This document shows positions 10,840-22,089 of a DNA stretch of 64,000 nt, one piece after another. Position 1 is the first letter of the stretch, and every line of letters starts with the position of its first letter. The stretch is taken from contig CM060983.1 in assembly GCA_030765065.1 (NCBI GenBank), positions 50,900,067 through 50,964,066 of the forward strand, given 5' to 3'. Position numbers and translations under genes: made by a program. The notes below the pieces were generated by a model. That model searched no databases. It was not told the origin of the DNA and worked only from the letters and a program-made list of their open reading frames with translations. This DNA is from Deroplatys truncata (lineage: Eukaryota; Arthropoda; Insecta; Mantodea; Mantidae).

Positions 10840-11133
10840 CTAACATTTTAATGAACTACCAAAAGTGCTCAAAATTGGTGTCGCCAACTTCGGTATATTA
10901 TGTTGTGCATCCCTGGTTATGTGATGTCGAACTATTGGAAAAACTTTAAGCTCTAAGTGTCTGCGGACGAGGGGTGTTTTGTTAGAACGCCTCTCCAATC
11001 TTGGCATCGTGGAGTGGGCTGGGTGAGGCCTGTCAGGTAACGCTGTTGATACAGTCGGCTTTCCTGTCTTGCATTCCTTCGGGCTTCCCCGTAGATATGA
11101 AGCATTTCGGTGTATTCTGTATTTGAGTGCCAA
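10840..11133 (-). other. Unidentified 97-codon open frame
   Basis: GC-rich for this window and free of stops over 97 codons on the minus strand. Basic, with LRGSPKECKTGKPTVSTALP and MPRLERRSNKTP. I do not recognise a domain, signal peptide or membrane segment. It stands between unassigned DNA and a SINE-C. It may be a retroelement fragment, part of an old host exon, or chance. Confidence 0.2.
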
Positions 11134-11164
11134 ACTACTAGCTCATTACCTATTGACGATAAAT

Positions 11165-11395
11165 TTAAATTAAATGAGTTTTGTTTACGGACGCTCTTTA
11201 ACTGCTGTGGTCCTTAGCGTCCCATTCTATATTGGCCATGAAAGACCGGTAATTTAGTTTCTTTTATGTGCCGTATAAATCTACGACACGGGACCATCCG
11301 CTTTACTTTCCTTTCGAAGTAAACCGTTCTAACGATTTTTACGCCCAAAAAAATCCATCGCCCTCCGCCTGGTTTGAACCCGCGACCTCAATAAT
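11165..11395 (-). repeat. SINE-C copy
   Basis: Same order of blocks as the other SINE-C copies (TTACGGACGCTCTTTAACTG, CCATTCTATATTGGCC, TTTCTTTTATGTGCCGT), with head CCTGGTTTGAACCCGCGACC at the right. Confidence 0.8.
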
Positions 11396-11399
11396 GACG

Positions 11400-11947
11400 C
11401 ATCATTGCGGAGTTAGTCACCCCTGCTTGAAGCGTGTCCTGTAGGATAGGTTAGAGGCACAGGCAGTACATTTCGACTCTGTGTTTGTTTACAACCGCTG
11501 AATCAAGTGACATCGCCTCTTTCTTGTCCCTTGTCAGGTTGGGTTTGGAAGGTCTGAGACGTACAGACCCATTTAACTCAAACAGGGTGGCAAAACGTAA
11601 GGTCTCAGCAGATTATCACCAACGATTCCAGCCCAGTTGACGATAATCACACAATTGAGTACCATAAAGAATTAAACTATTAAATAGAATAATGCCGTAA
11701 ACACTGTATTTGTCTGTAGGTATGGTGAAGAACTTGTGTGCATCAACAGTTCATGCAGTACTTGGTAAAGAACTCTTAAATAATGAATATGACGCCTAGT
11801 GCTTGTCGTGCAGTGCAGTCCAGTCGTCCTCCTTCCCGTTTCGAGGTTGTAACGCGTAAGAGTTCCGGTCATGACTTTATAAATAAAATATGATCACAAG
11901 ATACACATCCATCTCCCATCAAGCCTTGTGACACATTCTTTTACTCC
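11400..11947. other. Unassigned stretch
   Basis: Nothing recognised. The short minus-strand frame at 11672-11872 has no family features. Confidence 0.4.
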
Positions 11948-11951
11948 ATAC

Positions 11952-11987
11952 TGAGGCAGTATTTTTAACACTTAAATGATTTCAGTT

Positions 11988-12033
<46 letters not shown>

Positions 12034-12832
12034 TAACAGCCAGCCTTAAAGCAATATGTGTCTAATATAACATATAAAACGCATGTAACGGACATTTTAT
12101 TAATGTTTATATTATTATGTACATGTTCAATAATGTTATGAGAATGTATTACGTAATTTAATAATGTAGGATCTGTGAGAATAATAGGTTAAAAGTTGCT
12201 AAAAATGAGGTAGCAATGAGGTAGCTTTGAGGAAATAATGAATTAGAAGGTTTAATAATGCTACTAGTCATTCTTGGAAACAATAATGTTATTTTTGAGA
12301 CAGTTTATAAAATAGCCAATAAACAACCAGAAAGAAGCTTAAGTTAAATGAAAGTATTCTATTGGAGTAGGATTAGCCAATCAGAAACTGAAATAGGGCA
12401 AATTGTACAAATTCAGAAGTCAGTTGCTAGCAGACAGCGTCCTCGAGAAGTTTAATACGTATTCAGTGTGAGACGAGAATAGTTTACGTGTTAAAAAGTG
12501 CAAGTAACCAATAAAATAATCTCACAGCTCTCTATATCAGTGAAGTGTTATTTTAATCGTTTAAAGAATTTATAATTTGTACTTCACTCCATTTATTATC
12601 TGTGTAAGCCTACATTCTTCAGCCACGCCACGCCTTGTTAATATATTCATATCTCTACAATTTAATACTGACGCAGCCGAGGCAAACATAAATATATACT
12701 ATTTAAAGAAACAGTAAAAATACAAAGTTAATATTTTTAAACTTTGGGCGAAGACTACCGGATACCATACGTGCGGTTGCAACTACTTCAAGTTTGGCTC
12801 CCCAACAGTCGAAATACAATACTACTCCTTGA
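11952..12832 (+). repeat. Solo LTR, family LTR1, copy 1
   Basis: 881 bp, from TGAGGCAGTATTTTTAACAC to CTACTCCTTGA, with flanking ATAC (11948-11951, 12833-12836). The terminal CA appears mutated to GA. Shared LTR1 landmarks: two CCAAT-type boxes (TAGCCAATC), ATCTCACAGCTC, TGTGTAAGCCTACATTC, AATACTGACGCAGCCGAGGC, CATACGTGCGGTTGCAACTA. No internal retroelement sequence follows. Confidence 0.82.
11993..12025. repeat. (AT)n microsatellite
   Basis: About 16 AT units inside LTR1 copy 1, absent from the other LTR1 copies. Confidence 0.9.
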
Positions 12833-12849
12833 ATACATAATAGTCTTCT

Positions 12850-13000
12850 ATTCCGCTATTGTCCACTTCGAAGAAATATGGACCAATGTGAATTAAATAA
12901 ATTATTATTAATATCATCACGATTATAAATAATAATAATAATAATTTAACAGTAACTAGCAAGAGCGTAATTGATTGATAATGTTATGCTCCGCCCATCT
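12850..13000 (+). repeat. 150-bp duplicated segment, copy 1
   Basis: Shares TTGTCCACTTCGAAG, CAATGTGAATTAAATAAATT, CTAGCAAGAGCGTA and GGTAATGTTATGCTCC-like blocks in order with 15577-15715. No terminal structure seen. It includes a TAA/ATT microsatellite. Confidence 0.75.
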
Positions 13001-13845
13001 CTTGGGATGACGTAAGCAACTTGTCAATCAAGTGACTTGAATCTTGCAAGAGGGGAGGTAAAAGTTTCATGCTTGGAGAGGACGAATCTACACATTTCAG
13101 TACCAACCTAAACCACCTCGTTCCTATACAGACCACTTTTTCTACTCTCAAGTGTGCTAGATACCTTTGTGTGTATCTCAAATTCTTGCATTCCATTAGA
13201 GTTTCAAATTGACCAAGCTTTAGAGCTCACTGCTTATAAATATCCAATATTTAATTAAATGGATATATATTACTAAAACAAAATTATTAAAAATAACCTT
13301 TGGTGTATTTCAATATCAAATATATTCAGGCAGGTAAAATGATACCTACCTAAGGGTATAAATAATGGTTTTTCTTGCAAAAGCTCGCCGATGCACGTAA
13401 CCAAATGGCTGTTTTAAATTAATACAGTATCGAAGTTTTAATTGGAAAAGCAAGGAAGTAGAAACACAATGAAAATGTAATTTTGATAATGAACCCTGAG
13501 AAAGAAATTCATTTGCTGAGAGCTGGGTAAATATTTATGCGTACCTGTTCTGCCGCTAAACTAACATCTGTCTCCAGGGAAACTGTATTTAATGGAAATG
13601 TTTTAGCAACTCCCTGCAGTCCTTGCGTCATGGTGATTATCGTAATGTAACCCACAGGCGCCTACATGCATTTCAATACATGTACGGGGTCTAAACCTGG
13701 ATACATCTTTAGAATGTAGTCAAATGTTTAGGTGGAGAATCACGTACTCTTACTTATACTTTGAGACCTAACACCCACATGTTTAATGCTTTTAAGTTGT
13801 TAATTTCTTTGTCGGGAAATAAAGCATTGAATTCAACTGAAAAAA
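13001..13845. other. Unassigned stretch
   Basis: No gene or repeat recognised. The minus-strand frame at 12984-13196 overlaps the duplicated segment and has no family features. Confidence 0.4.
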
Positions 13846-13848
13846 AAC

Positions 13849-14670
13849 CTGATGTGTTACACTCACATGACCTTCTCTACTCTTGTACAAACTATTTTTA
13901 CAAACGCTTATTCTCCATATGCTTCATGTTAATCGAGATATCGAGATGTTAATCTTATTGCTAATTTTCGTGTAGCTGCAAGGGGAATTGGTAGGTTTTA
14001 AGCGATAGTCAAATATTTTAAGAGCTGGTTGCTATGTGAAGTATTCCATTCTCTTTGCATTACCAGAACAAAAAAAAGAATAACGAATTTGAGAAAAAGA
14101 ATAAGTATTGAAAAATTTAAGGGAATAACAAGCAATATCTCGAAAATGGTTCACTCAATAAAAAAAATGTATATGCCATAAATTGTGTATTTATACGCGA
14201 TCTACATTCTTTGTGTAGGAAAATGTTGTCTATCTCTTATGGTTTACCAGTTATGCAAAAGTCGTTCACAATGAAGAATACTTTTGGAGACATTCCCAGA
14301 AAATTCCAGATATATATTTCATTTGTTATAAAAATATCTTAAACATATGATAATCAAAATCGTTAGAACCGTTTTTGAGAAAATTAAAATTTTCGAAAAA
14401 TGTTCCATGTAAAGGGTAATATGGGGTGGGGGATTTTCTTGAAAACCTTCGTGTCGCATCTCTGGAAGATACTGAACTTAAATATCAAGTTTGGTGTTTC
14501 TGAGTTATGCTGTTCACAGACACACACAGACACACACACGGACAAGTTTCCAAAAATGCTTTTTTTGGATTCAGGGGGTCTCAAAACATATATTTCCGGT
14601 GGAATCTCGGTATCGAATTTTTGGGTGGAATACAATACTTCCCCTACTTACTATACGTAGTAGAGAAAGT
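13849..14670 (-). repeat. R1 repeat, near full length
   Basis: 822 bp, from CTGATGTGTTACACTCACAT to ATACGTAGTAGAGAAAGT. Short internal microsatellite (14515-14545). Flanked by A-runs, that is T-runs on the element strand. Confidence 0.85.
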
Positions 14671-14774
14671 AAAAATCAATAACAGTGAATGGGTATCTTC
14701 TGGGTCCATCATTTACTGGATGATCCACAAAAAGTGTTACAGATGAATATCACTAAAATGAATAGAAAACACTA

Positions 14775-15050
14775 GGAATTCCTAGTTACCAGTTTCCTTT
14801 TTCCTTTCTCCCCCTTCTACCACGAATGTCCTATTCTCATCATTTCCTTTCATCTCTTCCACATTTTGTAGGGCCAGAAGGCGGTGGTTGGTGTTTTGCG
14901 GCAGGACGGTGAAGTTTGTGCTCTGGAAAGATTTCTCCCGAAGTCTTATTGCAGCAAGGGGCCTTCAAATGTGATATAGAAAATGTTTCCACGAGGTTTC
15001 TTTGGGGGTTTTTGGGGGGGACCAACCTCAGAATTTTAAATGGAACTATT
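14775..15050 (+). repeat. Probable SINE-B body fragment
   Basis: TTTCTCCCCCTTCT, TCATTTCCTTTCATCTC and the G-rich TTCTTTGGGGG region resemble the 5'-truncated body of SINE-B (compare 33590-33700). Weak match by eye. Confidence 0.35.
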
Positions 15051-15063
15051 ACACTTTTTAATA

Positions 15064-15570
15064 TAGTAAGTAGGGGAATTATTGTATTCCACCCAAAAAT
15101 TCGATACCGAGATTCCACTGGAAGTACATGTTTTGAGCCCCCTGAATCCAAATAAAGCATTTTTGGAAATATATCCGTGTGTGTGTGTGTCTGTGAACAA
15201 AAAACGAAAACTCACATGAATACCAAACTTGGTATTTAGGTTCAATATGTTTCAAAGATGCGTCACGAAGATTTTCAAGAAAATCCCCCAACCCAAAATT
15301 TTGATTTTCTCAAAAATGGCTATAGCAAGATATTTTCAAGGCAAATTAAATGTAATCTTGAATTTTATGGAAATGTCCCCAAAAGTCCTCTTAATTCTGA
15401 AAGACTTTTGCATAACTGGTAAAGTAAGGGATAGACAAAATGTTGTTCCATAAAAGTGCAGATCTCGTTAAAACACACAATTAATGTCATATATAGTTTT
15501 TTGTCGAGTGAACCATTTCCGAGATATTCCTTGTTATTTGTTTCAATTTTCCAATATTTATACTATTTAT
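15064..15570 (+). repeat. R1 fragment
   Basis: Starts inside the 5' end (TAGTAAGTAGGGGAATTATT), has a short GTGTGTGTGTGTCT run, and proceeds to the CGAGATATTCCTTGTTATT block, where it is interrupted by the 150-bp duplicated segment. Confidence 0.75.
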
Positions 15571-15576
15571 ATCTGA

Positions 15577-15715
15577 GCCCTTATTGTCTACTTCGAAGCA
15601 ATACGGAGCAATGTGAATTAAATAAATTATTATTAATATCATAACGATTATTATTGTTAATAATAATATCTAGCAAGAGCATAGTTCATTGGTAATGTTA
15701 TGCTCCACCCATGTT
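15577..15715 (+). repeat. 150-bp duplicated segment, copy 2
   Basis: See 12850-13000; same blocks in the same order (TTGTCTACTTCGAAG, CAATGTGAATTAAATAAATT, TATGCTCCACCCATG). Confidence 0.75.
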
Positions 15716-16315
15716 CGTACAGCTTGGTACCTGAAAAATAGTTAATTTCACATAAAACTGCATTTCATGTAAGTTTTGTCTTTTAACGAGATTTGTTTTA
15801 TAGGCTTTAAATTATACAAATAGCACTTAGAATGAAGAGGATTTTCAGGATATTCGCAGAAAATTCCAGATACAGATTTTATTATTCATGCAAACGGCTG
15901 AAACATTTGGTATTTTAATCATAATCGTTAAAGCTATTTGTAAGAAAGTAAAAAAACAAGGAAATTTTTTTCATGTAAAGATTAGTTAGAAGTAGAGATG
16001 ATTTCTTTGACAATATTGGCGCGCGGACATTTTTCTAAAAACGTATTTTTGATTCAGAGGCCTCAAAATAGGTGTTTTTGGTGAAATCGTTATATAGAAG
16101 TGGTTAATGCTTCAAAAGGTGTTTTTTTAATATAAATTGTGGGGTTTTAGGAGATCTAAGCTCATTACAGTAACATTTTGTCTTATCTTTTACGGTTTAC
16201 CAAATGCACAAAAATCATTCAGAATGAAGAGGACTTCAGAGGCTATCCCTAAAAAATTCAAAATATGTATTTTATTTTTGATACAAGTATCTTAAATATA
16301 CAGAGCTATGTGGCG

Positions 16316-16615
16316 CCGCGGTAACGCGAACGACTCGCATTCGGGAGATCCCCGGTTCAAGCTCCCGGGACGGACCAATCTGGCGGAAGGTATTTTCGTG
16401 GTTTTCTTCGGTCACTAGGCGAAAGCTGGGTTGGATAATTTGATCCGCGAATTTTTCTCATCACTAAATTTAATTTCCTTGTTCTTCACCGCCATGCCAG
16501 GCATTGTTCTGATCATACATTCTGGATATGCTATGATTTAGAGTTTGCCTGCTACTGACCCAAGACATTGGCTTGTAAGTCCTAAACAGAGTAGGGTAAT
16601 CTGTTGAGGAAGAGG
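16316..16615 (+). repeat. SINE with SINE-A-like tail and a different head
   Basis: Head GTGGCGCCGCGGTAACGCG with B-box-like CCGGTTCAAGCTCCC. The body ends with CCATGCCAGGCATTG and GGCTTGTAAGTCCT, which match the SINE-A 3' half. The head instead resembles SINE-B (compare 60720-60795). It suggests a chimeric or related family. Confidence 0.65.
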
Positions 16616-16751
16616 ATCATGGTCTCTTAATCAAAATCGTTAAGACTCGTTTTTTAAAAAACTAAATTCAGAAACATTTTCTATGTAAATATAAAGGGTG
16701 GTTTGGGGCGGGGAATTTTCCTGAAAATCTTTGTGTCACATCCTCGAAAAA

Positions 16752-17637
16752 TACGAGGGCTGATCAATAAAGACTGAGACTAATTTTTTTACACAGATAT
16801 TTATTACTCCATTTCAATGTTGACATGGTCTTTTTCAAAGTAGTCCTCTCCTACTTAATGCACTTTTTATAGCGTCTCTGCCAGTCCTCGAACACATGGT
16901 ACAGGCCATTCTTTGAGAATCGCCTCACTTTTCTTCAGCATTGCTTCAGTGCTCTCAAATCGAATGACCTGGAGCTTTGCCTTTAGTGATAGGAATAAAA
17001 AGAAATCACAGGGGACAAGATTGGGGCTATAAGGCAGATGCGGCACACAGGTAATGTTGAATTTAGCCAAAAATTCCTGGACTTGATTTGCAACGTGAGG
17101 CCGCACGTTGTTGTGATAAGTTCTGGATGTTTCCTTGCAATGTGCGTCCTCGGTCTAGCCAATACTGACGTGTAGTACGCTGCTGTAACAGTGGTGTGAG
17201 TGGGAACAACAATCACAGCAGCTGTGTTGATGTTGACTTCAGTCATAGCAGAAGCCGAAGCACCAGGCCTACCTTGCTTAACACAGAGGACTCGCTCTAC
17301 TTTGAAGCCTTTGAACCACCTAAACACTGTTGCACGAGATAGTGCATCTTCACCGTATGCTTGCTTCAGCTTTTCCAAAGTTTCAGAGGCTGTATGATTT
17401 AAACGAAAACAAAATTTTATTGCTCCTCTTGTGTCACCTTCATTTTGTGGTATGCGAAATTCAACCAGGATCAACAATATACAGCATTACTACCAACCTA
17501 CCGATACGAGAGTGCTGCAGCCTATGGACATTATACATGATACCCCGTTCTTTTCAAATATTCATGGTAGAGACAGGAAACTCTCAAGAAAGCTACAGGA
17601 AAAAATCAATCTCAGTCTTTATTGATCAGCCCTCGTA
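16752..17637 (-). mobile_element. Internally deleted mariner-like element (0.88 kb)
   Basis: Inverted termini with few or no mismatches over about 25 bp: TACGAGGGCTGATCAATAAA at 16752 and its complement ending GCCCTCGTA at 17637. The terminal TA is the target dinucleotide. It is inserted in an old R1 copy. Confidence 0.88.
16770..17440 (-). pseudogene. Mariner-like transposase pseudogene, core deleted
   Basis: The N-terminus carries the helix-turn-helix IKFCFRLNHTASETLEKLKQ..AYGEDALSRATVFRWFKGF, of the type seen in animal mariner relatives with GVQW-like proteins. After GRPGASAS the frame runs on, but the region holding the first catalytic Asp (usually DETW) is missing. The second Asp motif appears in another frame as YHNNVRPHVANQ, where HDNARPH is usual, so Asp is Asn. 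The third region PHLPYSPNLVPCDFFLFLSL remains. Because of the deletion and frame changes it cannot be active. Confidence 0.8.
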
Positions 17638-17689
17638 CAAAGATTAATAATACCAAGTTTTGTATTTAATCGACTTTTCGTTTTACGAA

Positions 17690-17717
17690 AGCTTATTTAT
17701 TTATTTATTTATTTATT
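17690..17717. repeat. (TTTA)n, LINE 3' tail
   Basis: Seven TTTA units at the 3' end of the minus-strand LINE, the usual simple-repeat tail. Confidence 0.8.
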
Positions 17718-17871
17718 TGTGCTAGCAATCTTCCTTAGAATATGGCTACACATCAGCCCAGACTGTTATCTTGCCATTTTCTACCCATATTTCTTTATTT
17801 ATATATGACATAAAATGATTATAATAATGATAAATATAATATATCTTAGCATCCCATGATGAAGTATAATT

Positions 17872-18897
17872 TGAAGTAGATAGTTTGTTGTATTGTTATT
17901 TTTAAATTATTTGTACCACGCTTTGGGCATCAATTTGAAATAGGTTGTACTGAAGGAGTTGTATTATATTTTAACTGTTGGGAGCCGAACTTGAAGTTCG
18001 TTGCAACCGCACGTATAGTACCTAGTTTCCGGTAGCCTTCGCCCCAAATGTACTTTCCGGTGGCCTTTGCCCCAAATGTTTAAAAAATATTAACTTTGTA
18101 ATTTGACTGTTTCCTTAAATAGTATATACTTATGTTTGCCTGACTGCGTCAGTATATTTTGTTAGAGACATGGATTTCTTAGCAGAACGTGATGCGGCTG
18201 AAGAATGTAGGCTTACACAGATTATAATTTTTATTTCACTCCTTTTTATTAATTCTTGACACGATTTTAATAACACTTCACTGATATAGAGAGTTGTGAG
18301 ATTCTTTTGTTAATTACTTGCACTTTTTAACGCGTAAACTATTTTCGTCTCACACGAATACGTATTAAATTTCTCGAGGGCGCATCTCGCGTCTGGTTAG
18401 GAACATTGTCAACAACCAACGCGTCCAGTTATGAGCGCTGTCTACAAGCAACTGACTTAATTTCTAATGCCTAAATTTGTAAATTTCTGTATTTCAAGTC
18501 TCTGATTGGCTAATCCTTGTCCAATAGAATACCTTAATTTACTAAAGCTTTTTCTGGTTGTTGATTGGCTATTTTATAAACTGTCACAAAATGTACATTA
18601 TTGTTGCTCCAATACTGACTAGTAGCATTATTAATTTCTTACTCTTTATTGCTTCAAGGTTACCTCATTGTTAGCAACTTTTAACCTATTATTCTCACAG
18701 CTCCTACATTATTAAATTACGTAATACGTTCACATAACATTATTGAACATGTATACAATAATATAAACATTTACAATGACTGTAATATACACTTTTTATA
18801 TATTGTTACATACATATATTGCTTTAAGGCGGGCTGTTATTATATTTATATTACATAATTTGACTGAAATTATTTACGTGTTAAAAATACTGCCTCA
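17872..18897 (-). repeat. Solo LTR, family LTR1, copy 2
   Basis: 1026 bp with TG..CA ends (plus-strand TGAAGTAGATAG to ACTGCCTCA) and the duplication AATT at 17868-17871 and 18898-18901. It contains a direct repeat of a TTTGGGGCRAAGGCYACCGG unit, shared only with copy 7. Inserted in a LINE. Confidence 0.88.
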
Positions 18898-19314
18898 AAT
18901 TCACATCTCTTTTTATTGACCATAACCATTTATTTTTTACTTTAGACAGATACTCTCCTATCTTTTTGTTATCCTTGTTAAATATCTTGCTTAAGACTAC
19001 TTTTCTGTCTAGTTTTAACCATTTCCCATTTATGTCTTCTTTTTTCCAATGCTGTGTACCTTTACAATCAAACACAATATGTTCCAAATCTTCTCTTTCC
19101 CCACATATGAACACTGGTTCTGTGGGTACACATTTATTATACCTTTTAGTCTCCATACACCTGCTCATACCCAAGCTCTGCTCTCTCTTTTTGTTTCTTA
19201 TTTGTTCTGTCCACATACTCTTCTCTTGCCCATGTATTTTTTATTAATATGTATGATTCCAAGGAACTTTTCATCCCAATGCTACTAAATGTATTCTGTA
19301 TCTCTATATCTTCA

Positions 19315-19440
19315 AATACGTACCGTTAGGCTGTTCACACACACAGACCTTCTTCTAAAACGTGTATTTCGGATATCGAAATTTTTAATGAATTTAATAC
19401 CTCCTCTACCTGTTGTAGGTAAGTATTAGAGAAAGAAAAA
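19315..19440 (-). repeat. Old R1 5'-end fragment
   Basis: GGCTGTTCACACACACAGAC to GTAAGTATTAGAGAAAG corresponds to the R1 start on the minus strand. Confidence 0.6.
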
Positions 19441-19444
19441 ATTC

Positions 19445-19903
19445 GCGTTAGTGTCACTAATACGTTAGGAGGATTACGACGTAATGAGGCCATAATGTGG
19501 CTTGTGTTCCACGTATGAAACACCGTAACAGCATCAGTAAAAACAAAATACGGACGCACATGGCTGTGACATTACAATACACAAAGGGCTTAACTACATG
19601 CAGTTGGCTGCAGTTCAGTCAGTGCTCGTTTAAACTGTACCTATATTATGTTCGTTTACTCGTTACCGTTTATTAGCTGCTTGTTTGCTTTACATGCTAG
19701 TACTGCTATACCGGGTGATTCACCATAAATTTCGCCACCAATATTGCTGAAGCCAGGGGAGTTATTGACTAACGACCGGTTTAAATCCTCCGTTAGGTTC
19801 AGACTATACTTAGGTTTTAGTTTCGCTGCGTATTATTTATTACATCTCCAAGAATAAGAGCCCTATTTTACAAATCTACGTTTGGACTGTATCTCATTTA
19901 AGA
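19445..19903. other. Unassigned stretch
   Basis: ATACCGGGTGATTCACC at about 19710 looks like a Tc1/mariner-type terminus, but no partner end was found. Otherwise nothing. Confidence 0.35.
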
Positions 19904-20786
19904 TGAGGCAGTATTTTTAACACTTAAATAATATCAGTAATTATATAATAAAAAAATATAACAGCCCACCTTAAAGCAATATGTTTATGTAATAATATAT
20001 AAAATGTATGTAACAGTCATTGTATTATGCTTGTTTTTATTATGTACATGTATAATATGTTAAGTGAATGTATTACGTAATTTAACAATGTAGGAGCTGT
20101 GAGAATAGAAGCCGAAAGTTGCTAACAATGAGGTAACCTTGAGACACCAATAAATTAGAAAGTTTAATAAAGGTTACTAATAATTCTTGAAACAATAATG
20201 TAATATTTAAAACAGTTTATAAGTAGCCAATCGAAAACTTGAGAAGCTTTAAGTTAAATAAAAATATTCTATTGGAATAGCATTAGCCAATCAGAGACTT
20301 GAAATAGAGTAAATGTGCGAATTTAGGCGGTAGACGCTAGACGCTAAAAGGCAGCGTTCCCGAGCACTTCGATTTTAAACGTATTCGGTGTGGGACATAA
20401 AAAATTCATTACGGCGTGAATAATATAAAGTTTAGTGTTAAAAAGTACAATTAACAATAATCTCACAGCTCTACAGTAGAATACATCAGTGAAGTGTTAT
20501 TTAATCGTGTGAAAGGTTAACAAAACGAAGTTAAATGCCATTATAATTTGTGTAAGCCTTCATTCTTTAGCCACACCACCCCTGCTAAGAGATACGTGTT
20601 CTAAAAGAATAGTGACGCAGCCGAGGCATACATATATAATATTTAAATAAACATTAAAATACAAAGTTGATTTTTTAAATGTGGGGGCGAAGGCCACCGG
20701 AAAGTTTGTATCGTACGTGGGGCGAACACTCCAAGAAACATTATCTCTCGCAATACGTGGTGCAAATAGCAGCAATTACTCTCTCA
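19904..20786 (+). repeat. Solo LTR, family LTR1, copy 3
   Basis: Starts TGAGGCAGTATTTTTAACAC and follows LTR1 to TACGTGGTGCAAATAGCAGC. The exact 3' end and target duplication are not resolved (left flank AAGA). Confidence 0.75.
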
Positions 20787-20984
20787 GGTGCATATGAAGT
20801 TTAAAAATTCAGAAATACCCATATGCAACAAATAAAAAGAAATACAAACATACAGCTGGTAAAACTAAGAAATTAATCAGAGTGTTTAGAAAGTATTATT
20901 TACAAATATTTTAAATTTTGCAAAACATGTTGTTTTTTTACAATGTCATTATTGAATATTAATGGAATTAATTGCTCTTCCACA

Positions 20985-22060
20985 CAAGTCATGAGCTGGA
21001 CAGGGCTAGAAAGCTAGAACCAGACGACTGAAAAATTCAATGCCATAGCTGGGATGTGAACCACAGAATCTCCCAATCTCCGTCCGGCTGCTCTAACCAC
21101 TGAAGTAGTTGAATTTCTGCCCCACGTATGGAAGCCAATTTGAAGTAGGTTTTGTATTGTATTTCGACTGTTGGGAGCCGAACTTGAAGTAGTTGCAACC
21201 GCACGTATGGTACCCGATAGCCTTCGCCCCAGGTTTAAAAACTGTTTCTTTCAATATTTATATATTTATGTTTGCCTCGGCTGCGTCAGTATTATTGTTA
21301 GAGACATGGATTTCTTTGCAGGGAGTAGTGTGGCTAAGAATGTAGGCTTACTCAGATTATAATTTTACTTCACTCCATTTTTAATCCTTGACACTATTTA
21401 AATAACACTTCACTGATATAGAGAGCTGTGAGATTAATTATTAATTACTTGCACTTTTTAAACACGTCTCACACTGGATACGTATTAAACTTCCCAAGGA
21501 CGCGTTTCGCGTCTTATTAGTAACGCTGTCTGCTAGCAACTGACTTCTGAATTTATACAATTTGCCCTATTTCAGTTTGTGATGGCTAATCCTACTCCAA
21601 TAGAATATTTTCATTTAACTTAAGCTTATTTTCTGGTTGTTGATTGGCTATTTTATAAACTCTCTCAAAAATTACGTTATTGTTTCCAAGAATGACTAGT
21701 AGCATTATTAAACATTCTAATTCATTATTGCCTCAAGGCTACCTCATTGTTACATTATTTTTAGCAACTTTTAACCTATTATTCTCACAGCTCCTACGCT
21801 ATTAAATTATGTAATACATTCGCACAACATTATTGGACATGTACATAATAATATAAACATTAATACAATGACTTACATGCATTTTATATATTATATTATA
21901 CACATATTGTGTTAAGGCGGGCTGTTATATTTTATATTATATAATTTGACTGAAATCATTTAAGTGTTAAAAATACTACCTCACCACTGAGCTACCATGG
22001 CAACTTGCCGGCACGACTAAAATTCCCCAACTGATTCGCATCTTTCCCGGTAAAGCACAA
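20985..22060 (-). repeat. SINE-D with tRNA-like head, split by solo LTR
   Basis: Minus-strand tRNA-like head in two pieces: GGCAAGTTGCCATGGTAGCT..CAGTGG (right of the LTR) and TTAGAGCAGCCGGACGG..TGGTTCACATCCC (left of the LTR). Joined across the CCAC duplication they give an A-box (TAGCTCAGTGGTTAGAGC) and a B-box at tRNA spacing. Body to the left, about 20985-21040. The outer limits are uncertain. Confidence 0.7.
21101..21983 (-). repeat. Solo LTR, family LTR1, copy 4
   Basis: 883 bp, plus-strand TGAAGTAGTTGAATTTC to ATACTACCTCA, with duplication CCAC at 21097-21100 and 21984-21987. It splits the A-box of SINE-D, which gives an independent proof of its ends. Confidence 0.92.
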
Positions 22061-22089
22061 GGAGATCTCAAATTGTATTGAGATGACTT

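Larger units (their letters stand above)
15770..17690 (-). repeat. Old R1 sequence interrupted by a SINE and a mariner
   Basis: Minus-strand R1 blocks (AGAATGAAGAGGA, CAGAAAATTCCAGATA, AAAATCGTTA, TTTGGGGCGGGGAATTTTC, TACCAAGTTTTGTATTTAAT) are spread over 15770-16312, 16621-16751 and 17638-17690. Probably two successive old copies. Confidence 0.6.
17690..19290 (-). pseudogene. LINE 3' end (ORF2 C-terminus and tail), split by solo LTR
   Basis: Minus-strand C-terminus of a non-LTR retrotransposon ORF2. The zinc-finger-like motif CGEREDLEHIVFDCKG is near 19090-19050, in the spacing seen after the reverse transcriptase of many LINEs. The frame enters the LTR at 18897. If the LTR and one AATT copy are skipped, the frame continues at 17867 through KIYYIYHYYNHFMSYINKEI and VENGKITVWADV to a stop. 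A short 3' UTR and a TAAATAAATAAA tail follow (17690-17717 as TTTA units). The 5' part is missing. Confidence 0.75.

Noticed and set aside
17690..19290. Intact LINE
   Set aside because: Only the last part of ORF2 is present; endonuclease and reverse transcriptase are missing.
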